Shown one piece after another: positions 1-11,918 of a stretch of 64,000 nt of DNA (position 1 is its first letter; the number at the start of each line of letters is the position of its first letter). The translations under genes were made by a program, and so were the position numbers. The stretch lies in the NCBI GenBank assembly GCA_018398575.1, contig JAGTXZ010000006.1, forward strand, positions 62,001 through 126,000. Direction: 5' to 3'. Origin of the DNA: Ampelomyces quisqualis (Eukaryota; Ascomycota; Dothideomycetes; Pleosporales; Phaeosphaeriaceae). The notes below the pieces were generated by a model. It was not told where the DNA came from, searched no databases, and was given only the letters and a program-made list of their open reading frames with translations.

Positions 1-319
1 ATTACTATAGGAAATAGACTTTGGCTATTACTATAGAAAATAGACTTTGGCTGTTGCTGCAGGAAATAGACTCTAGCTATTACTGCAGGAAATAGATTTA
101 GCTGTTGCTATAAGAAACAAACTTTAGTTATTACTATAGGAAACAGACTTTAGCTATTGTTGCAGGAAATAGACTTTAGCTATTACTATAGGAAATAGAC
201 TTTAGCTATTACTATAAGAAATAGATTCTAGTTGTTACTGTAGAAAATAGTCTTTAGCTGTTGCTGTAGGAAATAGACTTTAGCTATTACTACAGGAAAC
301 AGACTCTTAAGTTATTATA
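1..319. repeat. 26-bp minisatellite, about 12 units
   Basis: Twelve head-to-tail units of 26 bp (two of 25 bp) can be lined up. Each begins G/A-GAAATAGACTTTAGC and ends in a variable TATTACTATA or GTTGCTGCA tail. Units differ almost only by transitions (A/G, C/T), as expected from RIP acting on a tandem array. The array is cut by the left edge of the window, so its true length is unknown. No coding frame is evident, and its parent element is unknown. Confidence 0.9.
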
Positions 320-3300
320 GGAAATGGCACTACTGTAAGATATATATACTAACTATTTTATATTATCTTGCAATGCCTCTAGTTAGCCTACGCGCTTTAA
401 CTATAATATTAATATAGAGTTACCTTTGAAATTTACGTTACCTGTAGTCTATTCTACCTAGCTAACTGTAGAAGTTATTATTACTAGTAATAGCTAATTT
501 TATCTCTATCTAAATACCTTCTCTTTCTCTAGTATCTATCTACTATACCCGCTTTAACACCTCTTAATACATCTGCAATACTTTACTCTTTAGATAAAGA
601 TTTATCTAACCTATCTTTATTACTCTCTAATATGATCCTTTCTATCTGTGTATTTAGAACTCTTTAACTCTAGACCTTTCTACTCTAAGATTTGCTATCT
701 AATACATTTATTTTACTACTATAGTTAGCTATCTAATAACTTTTGCTATAGAGACGTACTCTTTAAACAAACCTAACAAGCGTAACGTTTAAAACTTGTC
801 TATTTGCTCTAGAAAGAGAAACTCTAACAGAGGCTTACTTTTATTTATATAAGCTAAGAATAGTAGTTCTATCTTAGCTGTAATTATAGGTACGTCCTTA
901 TTACACTCTATTACTATTTTTTTCTACTAACGTATACGTGTTTAAATTAATATTTATTCAATCTACGCATTAACAATTAAACTCTTTAGAAGTAAACTAA
1001 AGATCCTAACGCTTTCTATAAGCACTTTAATCATGTTCTATTACTTTTTCTAATCTAATAACTATCTAAAACATAGCTAAAGATTAGTATTTTGTTTTTT
1101 TATTAGCAGATTACTATTATTGTTCTTATGTACGCATTAGAATAAATACTTCTTTACTAAGGTATTATATTATTACTCTTTACTCTAGTGCCTATATTAA
1201 GCTTTTGTATTTCTTTTTCTAAAGTTATATATTCTTTATACAGCGCATCTAGTTTTTATTACTGCCTTATCTTATTTGTAATACTGTTAACTCTTAATTT
1301 CTCTACCTTTACTACTTTATACTTCTATCTCTTGCGTTACAAAAGCGTTAGACTCTACTTATCTACTGTATTGCATTTCTAGTACTAGAATAGAACTATG
1401 TAGAAACTTAGACTCTTTTCTACAAGTAATATATTATTATTATACACTTATATAGCTAGTGCACTTCTTACTAATACTATCTAATAGAATAACTTGCGTC
1501 TCTTACTGCGTTAATATTTCTAAATTCTTAAGACATTCTACTAATCCTAGAATACCTCTATTAACTCTGTAGACAGAGCTTTACTAATTATCTAAGAAAC
1601 TATAGTAACTTCTATACTAGGTAACAATTTAGTGTATATGTAATAACGTTACTCTTCTACTAGCTTACTAACTTTACGTTATATAACTTCCTAATTCTAC
1701 TTCTTACTATCTGCATAAGTACTAGGTTTATCTTTTTTACTAGAGCCTTTTAAGCTTGTTACGTTATCTTTTCTCTCCTCTGTTTCTTTCTACTAGTCCT
1801 AGGTCTAGTAGAGTCTACCTTATCTACTACTACTAAACTATAAACCTATACCTTATTAAGGTGTTCTCTCTTACTTACTTAGTTATAAATATTAGCTTAG
1901 GGTTTTAACATGCGCAGGTTGTTGTAAACATTATTAACAATTTTTAGTAATATTATTTAGTTAGTTTACTTGCATATCTTAGTAGGGTATTATACAGGTC
2001 TTTAGTAAAAAATGCCTCTAGCAGGTAATATTTATCTAGAACCTAGATATATATTGCTTTTTTAGTCTTATCTAAAGCGTTATCTATAGTCTATACTACT
2101 TCAGCCCTTACTAAGTGTTAAGATATATTCTAGAGAATTAAATTTAGAGTAGACTTAACTACTATTAAGAAATACTTAGCCTAAGAGTATATATAAGAAT
2201 GTATAGAGATAGTGCGCATTAGCTAGATAGTAACATACTCTTGTTGCCCGCTTAATAAGCTCTTTTTAAAAAAATTCTGCTTTATCTAAAAGAGGTTAGA
2301 TTTAAATACTATTTTTTTAACAAAATTGTCTTATAGTTACTACGCTATAGAAGCGTAAAAAACCTCTCTTTTTTTATAACACTATTAGATTATATTACAA
2401 AGTAGCGCTATATCTATTTATACCGATATTTACTTATATTCTTTGTCTAGCTATAGTATTGTTATTTGCTCTTATTATTAATATTACTTTAATCTTACTT
2501 GTGTCTAGTAACATGTTAATTCTAAACACACTAATAAAACTACTATTAAGAAAAGAAAAGCTCTTTAAGCCTTTGTTAACACCTAGTATAAGTATTTCTA
2601 TGTTTAGCTAGCCTATCTATATATCCTAAGCAAACCTATCCTAGCTATTTCTAGTCTTAAAATGTATTAAGATTTACTAAAGTGTAAGTAATACAGTACT
2701 ATTTGCACTAGAAAAACTATAATTAAGAATATAGAGACCTATCTTTGTGCCAAATATAAGCTGTTTACTTCTGCTATATTAAGTAACAAATAAAAAATAT
2801 AGTAGTAGAGTAAACACTAGTAAGTAGTGTATAGTTATTTATTCTTTACAAGAGAGTTATAACTTGTTACTACCTATATTACTAGATATTTTAAGGTTGT
2901 TAAAGAAACTACGCTTGTCTACATTAGTAAGGCAGTTATAAAAAAGGATATAATACTTAATAAAACTGTTTCTGTTACTCTAAACCTATAGAATTCTATT
3001 AACCCTGCGTTAATATAACTTACTACTTTAGAAGCGCAGTTTCTTCTATTAGAAATAAGAGTTATAGAGAAATAAAAGCGCATAAACGCTGTTATACTAA
3101 CTATCTCTAACTAATAAACCTACCTATACTTAGAATATACGTAGTTCTAGTACTGCGTAGCAGATATAAAATAGGAAACAGTTTGAAAATATATAAAACT
3201 AGAACGCTCTACCTAACTATAGTACTTAGCTAATATAGTAAAAAGTATAATATTAGTGTACTAATATTATATTTCTCTAACGTCTTACTAGGTCTAGATT

Positions 3301-4299
3301 TAGGTTATACAAGAGTACCTGCAGCATATTCTAGTTACACTTCTACTACCTTACTAGGAATTTAACAATTGCTATAGCAGCACTATTGTTACTGTTTTTA
3401 TTTTTTTCTATAACGTATTTAACAACGTTATTCCTTAGCTACCTACTCTAAATATAACTAAGTACTAGTTATGCACTTAGAGGCCTATTTAGGCCTACTT
3501 AGACAGCTTCTACTCTAAGTATTCTAAAGTTAAGACAAAATATAAGAGAAGTAAACTAGATATATTAGAAAGACTATGTTATGATTTCTAGATAGCGCTT
3601 TTAGAGCAGACTGCACTATAACACAAGTTTAACCTAGCTATAGTTACCTTTCTTATGTTTCTTGCTATAGACGCCTAAGACAAGAGATTCTGTAAAGTAT
3701 ACAATTTTGTAACAGACTGCTCTACTATTAAGAAATATGCAAAATTTGCAGCCTACTATAAATTATACCTTAAAGAACTAGCTAGTATAGTAGTTAAAAC
3801 ACTAAGTACTGTTATATAGAAAGAATAGGATCTATAACTATTTAAAGTAGACTAGAGTATTTAGATACAGAAAAGGGCTAAGATATAGCACTTCGCGTTA
3901 GAGACTAATACTACTCCTAGTAGTAACGCATTTAAGTTGTAGGTTCTCTAATATATAACGTCTAAATATTCTACTATAATAAACTAGGTTATACCTACTT
4001 TATATCATATTACCTAATTCTAGTATAGTAAGATAACTCTTACCCTAGCTTAAGTAGTCTTATAACAGCTAGGAGAAAGATTACTATAACTATTCTATTA
4101 AGTTTCTTAGGATCTCTTTAACATACTAACAGAAAGGCTTTATAAAGAATAGTCCTTAATTATTAAAGAAGACTACTTAGGTAAGCTTTTTAACTACAAC
4201 CTTTATAGCAAGATATTAATTAAGATTATAAAAGTAATTAGGTAATTTTTAAACTAGGTTAAGGACAAATTTAGACGAAATATTATAGAAATCTATTAG
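320..4299. other. AT-rich RIP-altered DNA, elements not identified
   Basis: Nearly 4 kb with no intact gene. TAA and TAG are dense in all frames and TGA is almost absent. From about 3,480 to 4,270 the plus strand can be read as one long protein-like frame if TAG/TAA are taken as former glutamines, so a coding relic of unknown family lies there; it faintly recalls the N-terminal part of fungal telomere-linked-helicase-like proteins, but this is too weak to name. A 64-codon open frame at 1,188-1,382 is low-complexity and looks fortuitous. The minus strand between about 1,200 and 1,760 gives a coiled-coil-like relic, also unassigned. Confidence 0.6.
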
Positions 4300-5746
4300 A
4301 ATAATAATATTGTAACTCTGCCTTAGAGAGGGCGTTTATAGTATAAAAAGTAGGTAGATTAAGAGAGAATTAAGATACTACGCCTACTACTGTACACGCA
4401 TTAGCTAAATAGATTAGCTAAGTAGATAGGCTAGAAGCTAATTACAAAATCTATTAAGATGCGCATAGATGCAAATCTTCTAATTAAGCTCTAGCTACAA
4501 ATTATAGATATAGTAGCCTATCTACATAGTATATGCTTATTAAAAATCTATAGTTTTTAATCCCTAAATAAGGTCCTGCACGCCTAGTTTAGGCAATATT
4601 TTTAATAGTATAATCGAGTAATTACTAGGCACAGGACTGCTAATCTATAACTAAATTAGAGTAGAATTTATATTTATAGCTGTAGAGTGTATCCTCTGAA
4701 TTGTAACTAAGTAGTAGGTAAGAACAAGCGCAAGTTTAAAATTCATCCTTATAGCTATATTACATATCTTGTAGGCTGTTAAGCCTCTAATATCTATGCT
4801 ATTTAGGTTCTATTTATAAATTAATTAATTGTATTAAGACACGTTACCTTTTATAAATTTATATTCTACTCTAGTAACTAAGAAAATAAGATAACTAAAG
4901 AGCAAGCGCTTAAGATTATAGATGTTCTGTATATTAGTAAACTTGATAATCCTAGGCAGGATATTAACTTACCTATTCTATAGGATTAATTAAGCTAGGA
5001 AATTACTAAGGTTACTAAGCAACAGCTTAGAGGGAAGTATCTAATCCTAAGAATTACAACGACTAGCTAATCTTATAATTACAAAGGAGAAGAGGTAGAA
5101 GCTAAGAGGAATACTAGCAAGGCTAGTAAGTATTTAGGAATCTTCTTAGACTAAAGTAAATATACTAGGCTTGTTACACTAGAGGCAACTCTAGAACTAG
5201 ATTAGGTATCTAGTATTAAGCTTATTAAGCGCGTAGGATCTAATAGCTAAGAACTATTACTCGATCCTAAAAGAGCTAGCCTATTAGTATCTAAAGATTA
5301 GATAGGATCTTAACAAGATAGGCAATTAGCCTTTTTCTACTCTGCTACTTAACTTAGGAGTACTAACTCTAGAGCCCTAGATAAAGTAGAATTAATAAAT
5401 TCTCTTATATAATTAAGTTGTGAACTATAAGAAGTAGCCTCTAAAATTAATAGATTACTAAGTTAATACATACTACTTTACTATAGGAAGAATTATAACA
5501 ATAAGATAGAAGGTAAGAGTATTAATATATTAATTGCAGATCTATTTATAGATTACTAGAAGGACAATTTTAAGAATACTTTTCTCCTAGGCCTTATAAA
5601 AGACTAGACCAAGCGCTCTAGTTACAGAACACTAGAGTCTATAATTATAACAGTAATACTAAGTAATTAGAATTACTAAATAATTAAGAAGCGTACTTCT
5701 AGAAATAATATACCTAAGCTACCTAACATATAGAAGCAGATACTAG
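4300..5746 (+). mobile_element. Ty1/Copia retrotransposon fragment (integrase and linker), RIP-degraded
   Basis: Reading stops as former Gln/Trp, the plus strand gives the end of a Copia integrase core (an AER-like segment, then RIDANLPIKLW and AYLHS at about 4,400-4,530). It then gives the integrase C-terminal part with GCRVYPLN, IHPYSYITYLVGC, NIYAI and HVTFYK (about 4,680-4,860), matching the conserved Copia order FGCRAY...GYLVGY...NIYRIW...RDVTF. The stretch to 5,746 looks like the linker ahead of reverse transcriptase (a LP.LP..QKQIL-like start at about 5,710-5,740). There the element stops abruptly at the left LTR of Gypsy A, and no matching Copia RT was recognised to the right of that element. 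Non-functional. Confidence 0.7.
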
Positions 5747-6045
5747 TAACAAACATATGTAGATATATGTTATATCTAATACCTTATAAAGAGCTTAGTA
5801 ACAGATTATATAAGAGGTAAGTAGAATAGCACTAAATACGTTTTAATAACGCTCTAACTTGGTTGCTACGCCTACTATAAGTATAAGCCTATTGCATTAG
5901 ATAGAGGACAAGTTTCTCTTATTCTTCTATACAAGACCTATAGGTATATAGCTAATCTAGAATCTCTAATATAATATATACTTCTATATACTGTTAATAC
6001 GTATCTAATTTAATCTTAATAGCTGTACTTACCTGTATTGTTATA
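5747..6045 (+). repeat. Left LTR of Gypsy A
   Basis: Direct repeat of the segment at 18,262-18,559. It starts TAACAAACATATG and ends TGTTATA (TGTTACA in the other copy). Differences are nearly all transitions. The first few bases at each end are ambiguous because of mutation. Confidence 0.8.
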
Positions 6046-9000
6046 TTACAAGAGAAACTTTATCCCACTAGTAATAGCATTTAGATAATATTACAATTTA
6101 GTTTTAAAAAGATTGTATTAAAACGCATAGAATAACATCTAAATTAGATTTGTTTGTAACCTTTAATCTTTTAAACACAGTTAGGATCCCTTAAATCTTC
6201 TAGCAGCTAAAGCCTTAGGTTTAGATCTTTTTATTAACATATAGTTAAGATTACTTCAGTAAAAGTTGCATTTAGCGCTAGAATAGAAACTTAGAGACTA
6301 TTAACAACCTAGGAGTATTAGAGGCAACGCTAATAACTCTTCTAAAAGCTGTACTAGCACTAACACCTAGAGAATCTTAAGGAAACTCTATATTAACTGT
6401 TACAACCTAGCAACAGAGTGCTAAAACGAAAAAGTTAGACACTAAGAAATCTAAGAAGAGACCTTAGCCTAGAGCTGCACTAAATCTAACCCCTACGCAA
6501 ATAGAGGTTAATAAATTACAATAAGAACTAAAACAGGTATTAGTAAAAATTAATTCTCTTAAGAAAAGACTAACTCCTTTAGTAGGACTAGACAAGCCTC
6601 TATCTACTACTAAAACCTCTTAGAACTCTTCTGCACCTTGCTGTTTATTTAATAGCTCTATATCTAAACACTTATACTACTATAAAAGTTCTTGCTAATT
6701 TTAAAGATTAGAAAAGACGCCTAATAAAGATAATCTTAGCAATAGAAAAGATTCTACCTTCTGCTAATAGCAGGCTTCTATCCAGAATTAACTTAAAATT
6801 AACTTAGATTACTATTACACTAAAAGACAATGTATAGCTCTTGTATAGAGTTATACTATAAGACTAGCAAAAAGCTATCTTAAGCCTTAATATCTATTAG
6901 ATACTAATCAAGAGTAATTCTAGAGCGCTAAGCAAATAATTAAGCTACTTAAGTCTTACTTTATTACAAGTAATAAGGTAGCTAAAAGCTATATAGCGTT
7001 TAATTAAATACAGATAATAAAGGAGAAAACATTCCTCTTGTTTAAAGCTAGGTTTCTAAGTTCTGTAGTTAAGAGATAAGTACCTCCTTTAGAGTAGTTT
7101 TACTACTTATAGACTAAGATTACGCTAGGATTACAAGCCCTAAACCTAGGGTTTAGGCACTAATAGAGGAACTTATTTAATTAGATAGTAGAAAACCTTA
7201 CTACCTATAATATAGAGTAGAAAAACAATTCTAACCTAAGTATATTACTGGCTGCCGCTAAATTACCTACTAGATTAGCTCTATAACCTGCTTTAGAGCT
7301 AAATTAGATACTAACCTCTAGCGCCCCAACAAAATCTACGCTAGCCTATTGTTTAACAATAGTATATCTTTCTACTAACACCTCTAAAACTAACTAACAG
7401 AAGACCTCTAGTAGTTATTATAATTGTAGTAAGCTAAGACACTATACTAGTAATTGTACAAAGCCTTATATATAACAGATAAAAGCTATAGAAGTAGATA
7501 AGTATAAAGATACTTAAGAGTAACCTAACTAGAAGGTGTATGATATAGGAAACAGAAGCGCCTAAAACAAACCTCTTATTAGGCTTAACCTGTTACAATC
7601 TATTTTACCTTAATCTTTCTTATTTGTTTTATAGTCTCTATTTCCTTGTACCTACACTTCTTTATAACTAAGGTATTAGTGTACGCCTTAATACTCTTGT
7701 TAACACTAGTGCTTAAGGTTTCCTATTCTTTAGCTATCTAAGTACCTCTATTCCTATAATCCTTTACCTTCTATACCTACTATTCTATATTAAGCTATAG
7801 TGCTAGCTACTATCTACCTTAATGTATAATAACGTAACTTCCTATAAGAGAAAGAAGACTACTATATCTAAAACAGTTCTTTTTGTTCTTCTTCTTCTAT
7901 TAATTATATTAAGAGATGCTTAAAGCTTTCTTTAGCACAAAAAATCTTAAAGATTTCTTATACTCCAACTAAGTATCTCTGCTTAGAGTCTAAACCCTTT
8001 CTAACTACTTACATAGCTTAGTACAAAGAATCTAAAAGATTTCTTATACTCTAACTAAACATCTCTGCTTAGACTTTTAATTCTCTCTAACTACTTATAT
8101 AGCTCTTATTTCTACTAATACATTCTGTTTTATTATAAAGAAGCCTTAGAACAAATTCCTTACAATAAGCCTCTATAAGATTAATAGGATCCTCGCCGCT
8201 AAGGATAACACAGCTAATTAATATTAGTTAGATAAGTGTTTACCTACCTACTACTTCTAGTATTAGGACGTATTAAGTAAGTTAGCAGCTAATTAATTAC
8301 CTTCTTATTATTTGTATAATTACAAGATTATTCTTAAAGAACTATTACCTAATGCGTTTAGTTCCCTATATAAGTAGAATTAGAAGAAGCTTAAACCTAC
8401 TAAGGCCTACGTCTAGAAACACCTTTGGAAGGGTTTTATTAAGGCTAGACAAAGTTCCTTTACTTTACCTATTCTTTGTGTACACAAACTTAATAGAGAT
8501 ATACGCATCTATATAGAGTATAGGAAGATTAACGCCCTTATGCGCAAGAATGTCTATCTAATTCCTTGTATTAATAAGCTGCTATTACGCCTCTCTAAAG
8601 CTAAGATTTTTACAAAGTTTAACATTAGGGCTGCTTTTAACAAAATTTGTATAGATCCTAACTCTAAAGAGTACACTACCTTTTAGACCTGCTATAGTAC
8701 CTATAAGTATAAGGTTCTTTCTTTTTGCTTATGTAATAGGCTAGCTATATACTAACACTATATAAACAATTTATTAATTAATTACCTTAACAATTTCTAT
8801 ATTACCTACCTTAATAATAATCTAATTTACTCTAAGAATATAAACTTACATTAGAAACACGTCTAACAGGTCTTAGAGCGTCTACGTACTATAGAGCTAT
8901 AAGTAGATATATAGAAGAGTAAATTCTACATAACCTACACAAAGTATCTAGGTTACGTTTTAATAAATAAGGGCTATAAAGTTAACTCTAACAAAGTAAA

Positions 9001-11331
9001 AGCTTTCTAAAACTAGTCTAAACCTACTATAGTTACTAGCGTTAAGTTATTTCTTAGTTTTGCTAGTTTCTATTAACAATTTATCAAGGATTTCTTCCGT
9101 GTAGCTAAACTAATTATAAAGCTTTAGAGTCTAGCTACCTCTTTTAAATAGACTACTAACTGCTAATAGGCTTTTAATTAGATTAAAGCCTTACTTCTAG
9201 CTATTCCTACGCTATCTTACTTCTATCCTAAGGATAACACAAAATTAGAAACTAACGTGTTAGATAGAGTAATAGCAGGAGTACTCTCTTAGAAGCACTC
9301 TAATAACAAGTAGTACCCTGTAGCTTTCTATAGCTACGCCTTATCTAGAGCTAAACTTAATTAGAAAATATATAACAAAGAACTATTTACTATCTGAAAA
9401 GTATTTAAGAAGTAAAGAGCTAAACTTACCTCTATATAGAGCTAAATATAGGTATATTTAGATTATTACTCTCTAGAATACTTTATAACTACAAAGGTTC
9501 TTAATATATATTAAGCTTAATAGGCAGAGATTATTACCTCTTTTAATTTCTATATTAAGTACACGCCTAGCAAGTTAAACAAGAGGGCTAATATCCTTAG
9601 CTAAAGGAAACAGGACATTAGTAAGGTTAAGTCTGCCTTACAAGACAACAGATTCTAAGTACTTTTGGGACCTAAACAACTCAATCACTAGGTTAACTTT
9701 AAACTAGCCTAGAACTACGTCTATACCTATCTAGAGGTTGCTGTTTCAGCTATTTTAGCCTAATCTATTAGTGCCCTACTAAACCTTAACTCCTTAGAAC
9801 TAATTAAAGCTCTGCTAGCAGAGGATTATTACTTCTTTAAAGAAGAATACCTTAGGCTGCTACAGCTTTACTGCGTCTAAGAAGGACTACTACTATATTC
9901 CTTATGCCTTTGTGTATCTAAGGATTTCCCCTTATATACCTGCCTTATAAGAGAGACTTACAATTAGGTATTAACTACTTATCCTATTGCTATAAAGACG
10001 TATTAGCTCTTAGCCTAGTAATATTATTAGAAAGGTATAGAAGCTATATATAAATACTATATGCGAAACTGGATTTCCTGTTAAAGATCCTATCTAAGAT
10101 AGCTCTAATCCTAAGATTTCTTCTATCTGTTACCAATTTCTTATAGGCCTATACAGTATTTGTGTATAGATTTTAAGATATTTCCAAAAGATTATTATAG
10201 CTATAAATCAATTAAAGTTATTATTAATTAGCTATTAAAGCTAGCTATCTCTATTCCTTACTTTAAAATACTTAACCCTTAATAGATAGCTTACTTATTT
10301 ATTGAATAGGTATATTAATTTAGCTATACGCCTAAAAGCATAGTGTCTGATTACAGCCCCTAGTTTATATCCTAATTCTAGTACAAATTCTGCTAGATCC
10401 TAGGCGTACAAATTAAGTTTTCTACTGCCTATTATAAATAGACTAATAGACAAACTAAGATTATAAACAAGTATATCAATTAATAATTAAGGCTCTTTGT
10501 ATCCTATTATTAGGACAACTAGAGTAACCTTTTACTAATAATTAATTGAGCTTAGGCAACGCTACTACATTCCGCAATTAGTATAGCACTATATTAGCTC
10601 CTGTTTAGATCTAAACTACAATAGAGCTAGAATTAGTTGTTATCTACTTTAAACTACAAGAATGCAAACATTAAAGATGCTTTAAGCCTAGCTACCTATA
10701 TACACAAAGCCTAGCGTATAGCTAAAGATAATATAGAAAAGGCGCAGTAACAAATAGCTACTAAAGTAAACAAATATTAATAACTTCTTAATTAGTTAGT
10801 AGGTAATAAGGTTTACCTGTTAATCTAAAACCTATCTGTTACCTACCTACGTTGCAAACTCGCTAAATTATAGAAGAGCCTCTTTAAAGTTTTAGAACAA
10901 GTTAGCTATTTATTCTAACTAAAACTACCTAAAGGCTCTAAGATCTATAACGTATTTGCTCTAGACGTTCTCTGCAAGAACTCTAAGAATCCCCTGCCTA
11001 GTTAGCTAAGCCTAAACCTATCTAGCATCGTAATTTAAGGCGTTAAAGAATAGAAAGTAGAGGAGATCCTAGCTAGTAAGCTATACTGCTCTATCTTAAA
11101 GTATTACGTAAGATAGGTAGGTTATAACTCTAATCTTACCTAATATAATGCATTAAACTTTATAGGAGTACTACACATATTATAAGCGTTCTATAAACGC
11201 TATCTAAAACAGCTAAGACTCTTATAAGCGTTAGCTAAATAGATTGAAGTATAAGAAAAAGAAGTTAAAGATCTTATAGCATTTTAAGACAATAATATTA
11301 GAGAATTTAGGCTTAATATTATAACTACTAT

Positions 11332-11463
11332 ACTAGTAAGTAACAACTATTAACAATAGAAGTCTTACTCTTCTATTAGATCTAATAGTAGACTTACACT
11401 AGTAAGTAACAACTATTAATAATAGAAGTCTTACTCTTCTATTAGATCTAATAGTAGACTATT
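11332..11463. repeat. 66-bp tandem duplication beside an LTR
   Basis: Two adjacent copies (11,332-11,397 and 11,398-11,463) starting ACTAGTAAGTAACAACTATT, nearly identical. The second copy ends at the first base of the Gypsy B left LTR, and its last bases form the CTATT target site. Confidence 0.85.
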
Positions 11464-11918
11464 TGTTAAGACTGTTAGTCTAGTAGCAAACAATAAGAAT
11501 ACTAGTGTAGATAAGGGGTACAGCTAAGGTTGGTTTTCGCAGATAAGTGCAGAATTGCTTTAGATACAGAGGGTATTGTTACTAAGACAGTAAAGGCTAG
11601 AGCTTTCTAAAAAGAGTAATAATAGTTCAATAGCTAGTTACTAACTAGAGCGTCTGTAACATAAGTTAAACATAATAATCTATAAGCGTTTATTGTAGTT
11701 CCTATATACTTAGTCTTTCTTACAGTTCTTATTATTCTTAATTATTATTATAGATTCTTATAGTTTCTTGTTATAAGAAATAGTAAGACTAAATAAGACT
11801 AATAAGAAGGTTACGTAACATACTTAGCGTGCTATGTCCCTGCACTAGGTCTAAGTCTTGCAACCTGTTCTCTTGTTCATTTATAATATCTTATATTTCC
11901 TATCAGAGGTTTGTAACA
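11464..11918 (+). repeat. LTR of Gypsy B copy 1 (low-coordinate end)
   Basis: 455 bp, TGTTAAGACT...TTTGTAACA, same length as the three other copies in this window. Confidence 0.9.

Noticed and set aside
1188..1382. 64-codon open frame in the left AT-rich block
   Set aside because: Low-complexity Leu/Tyr/Phe/Ser peptide caused by composition; no domain or neighbours to support it.
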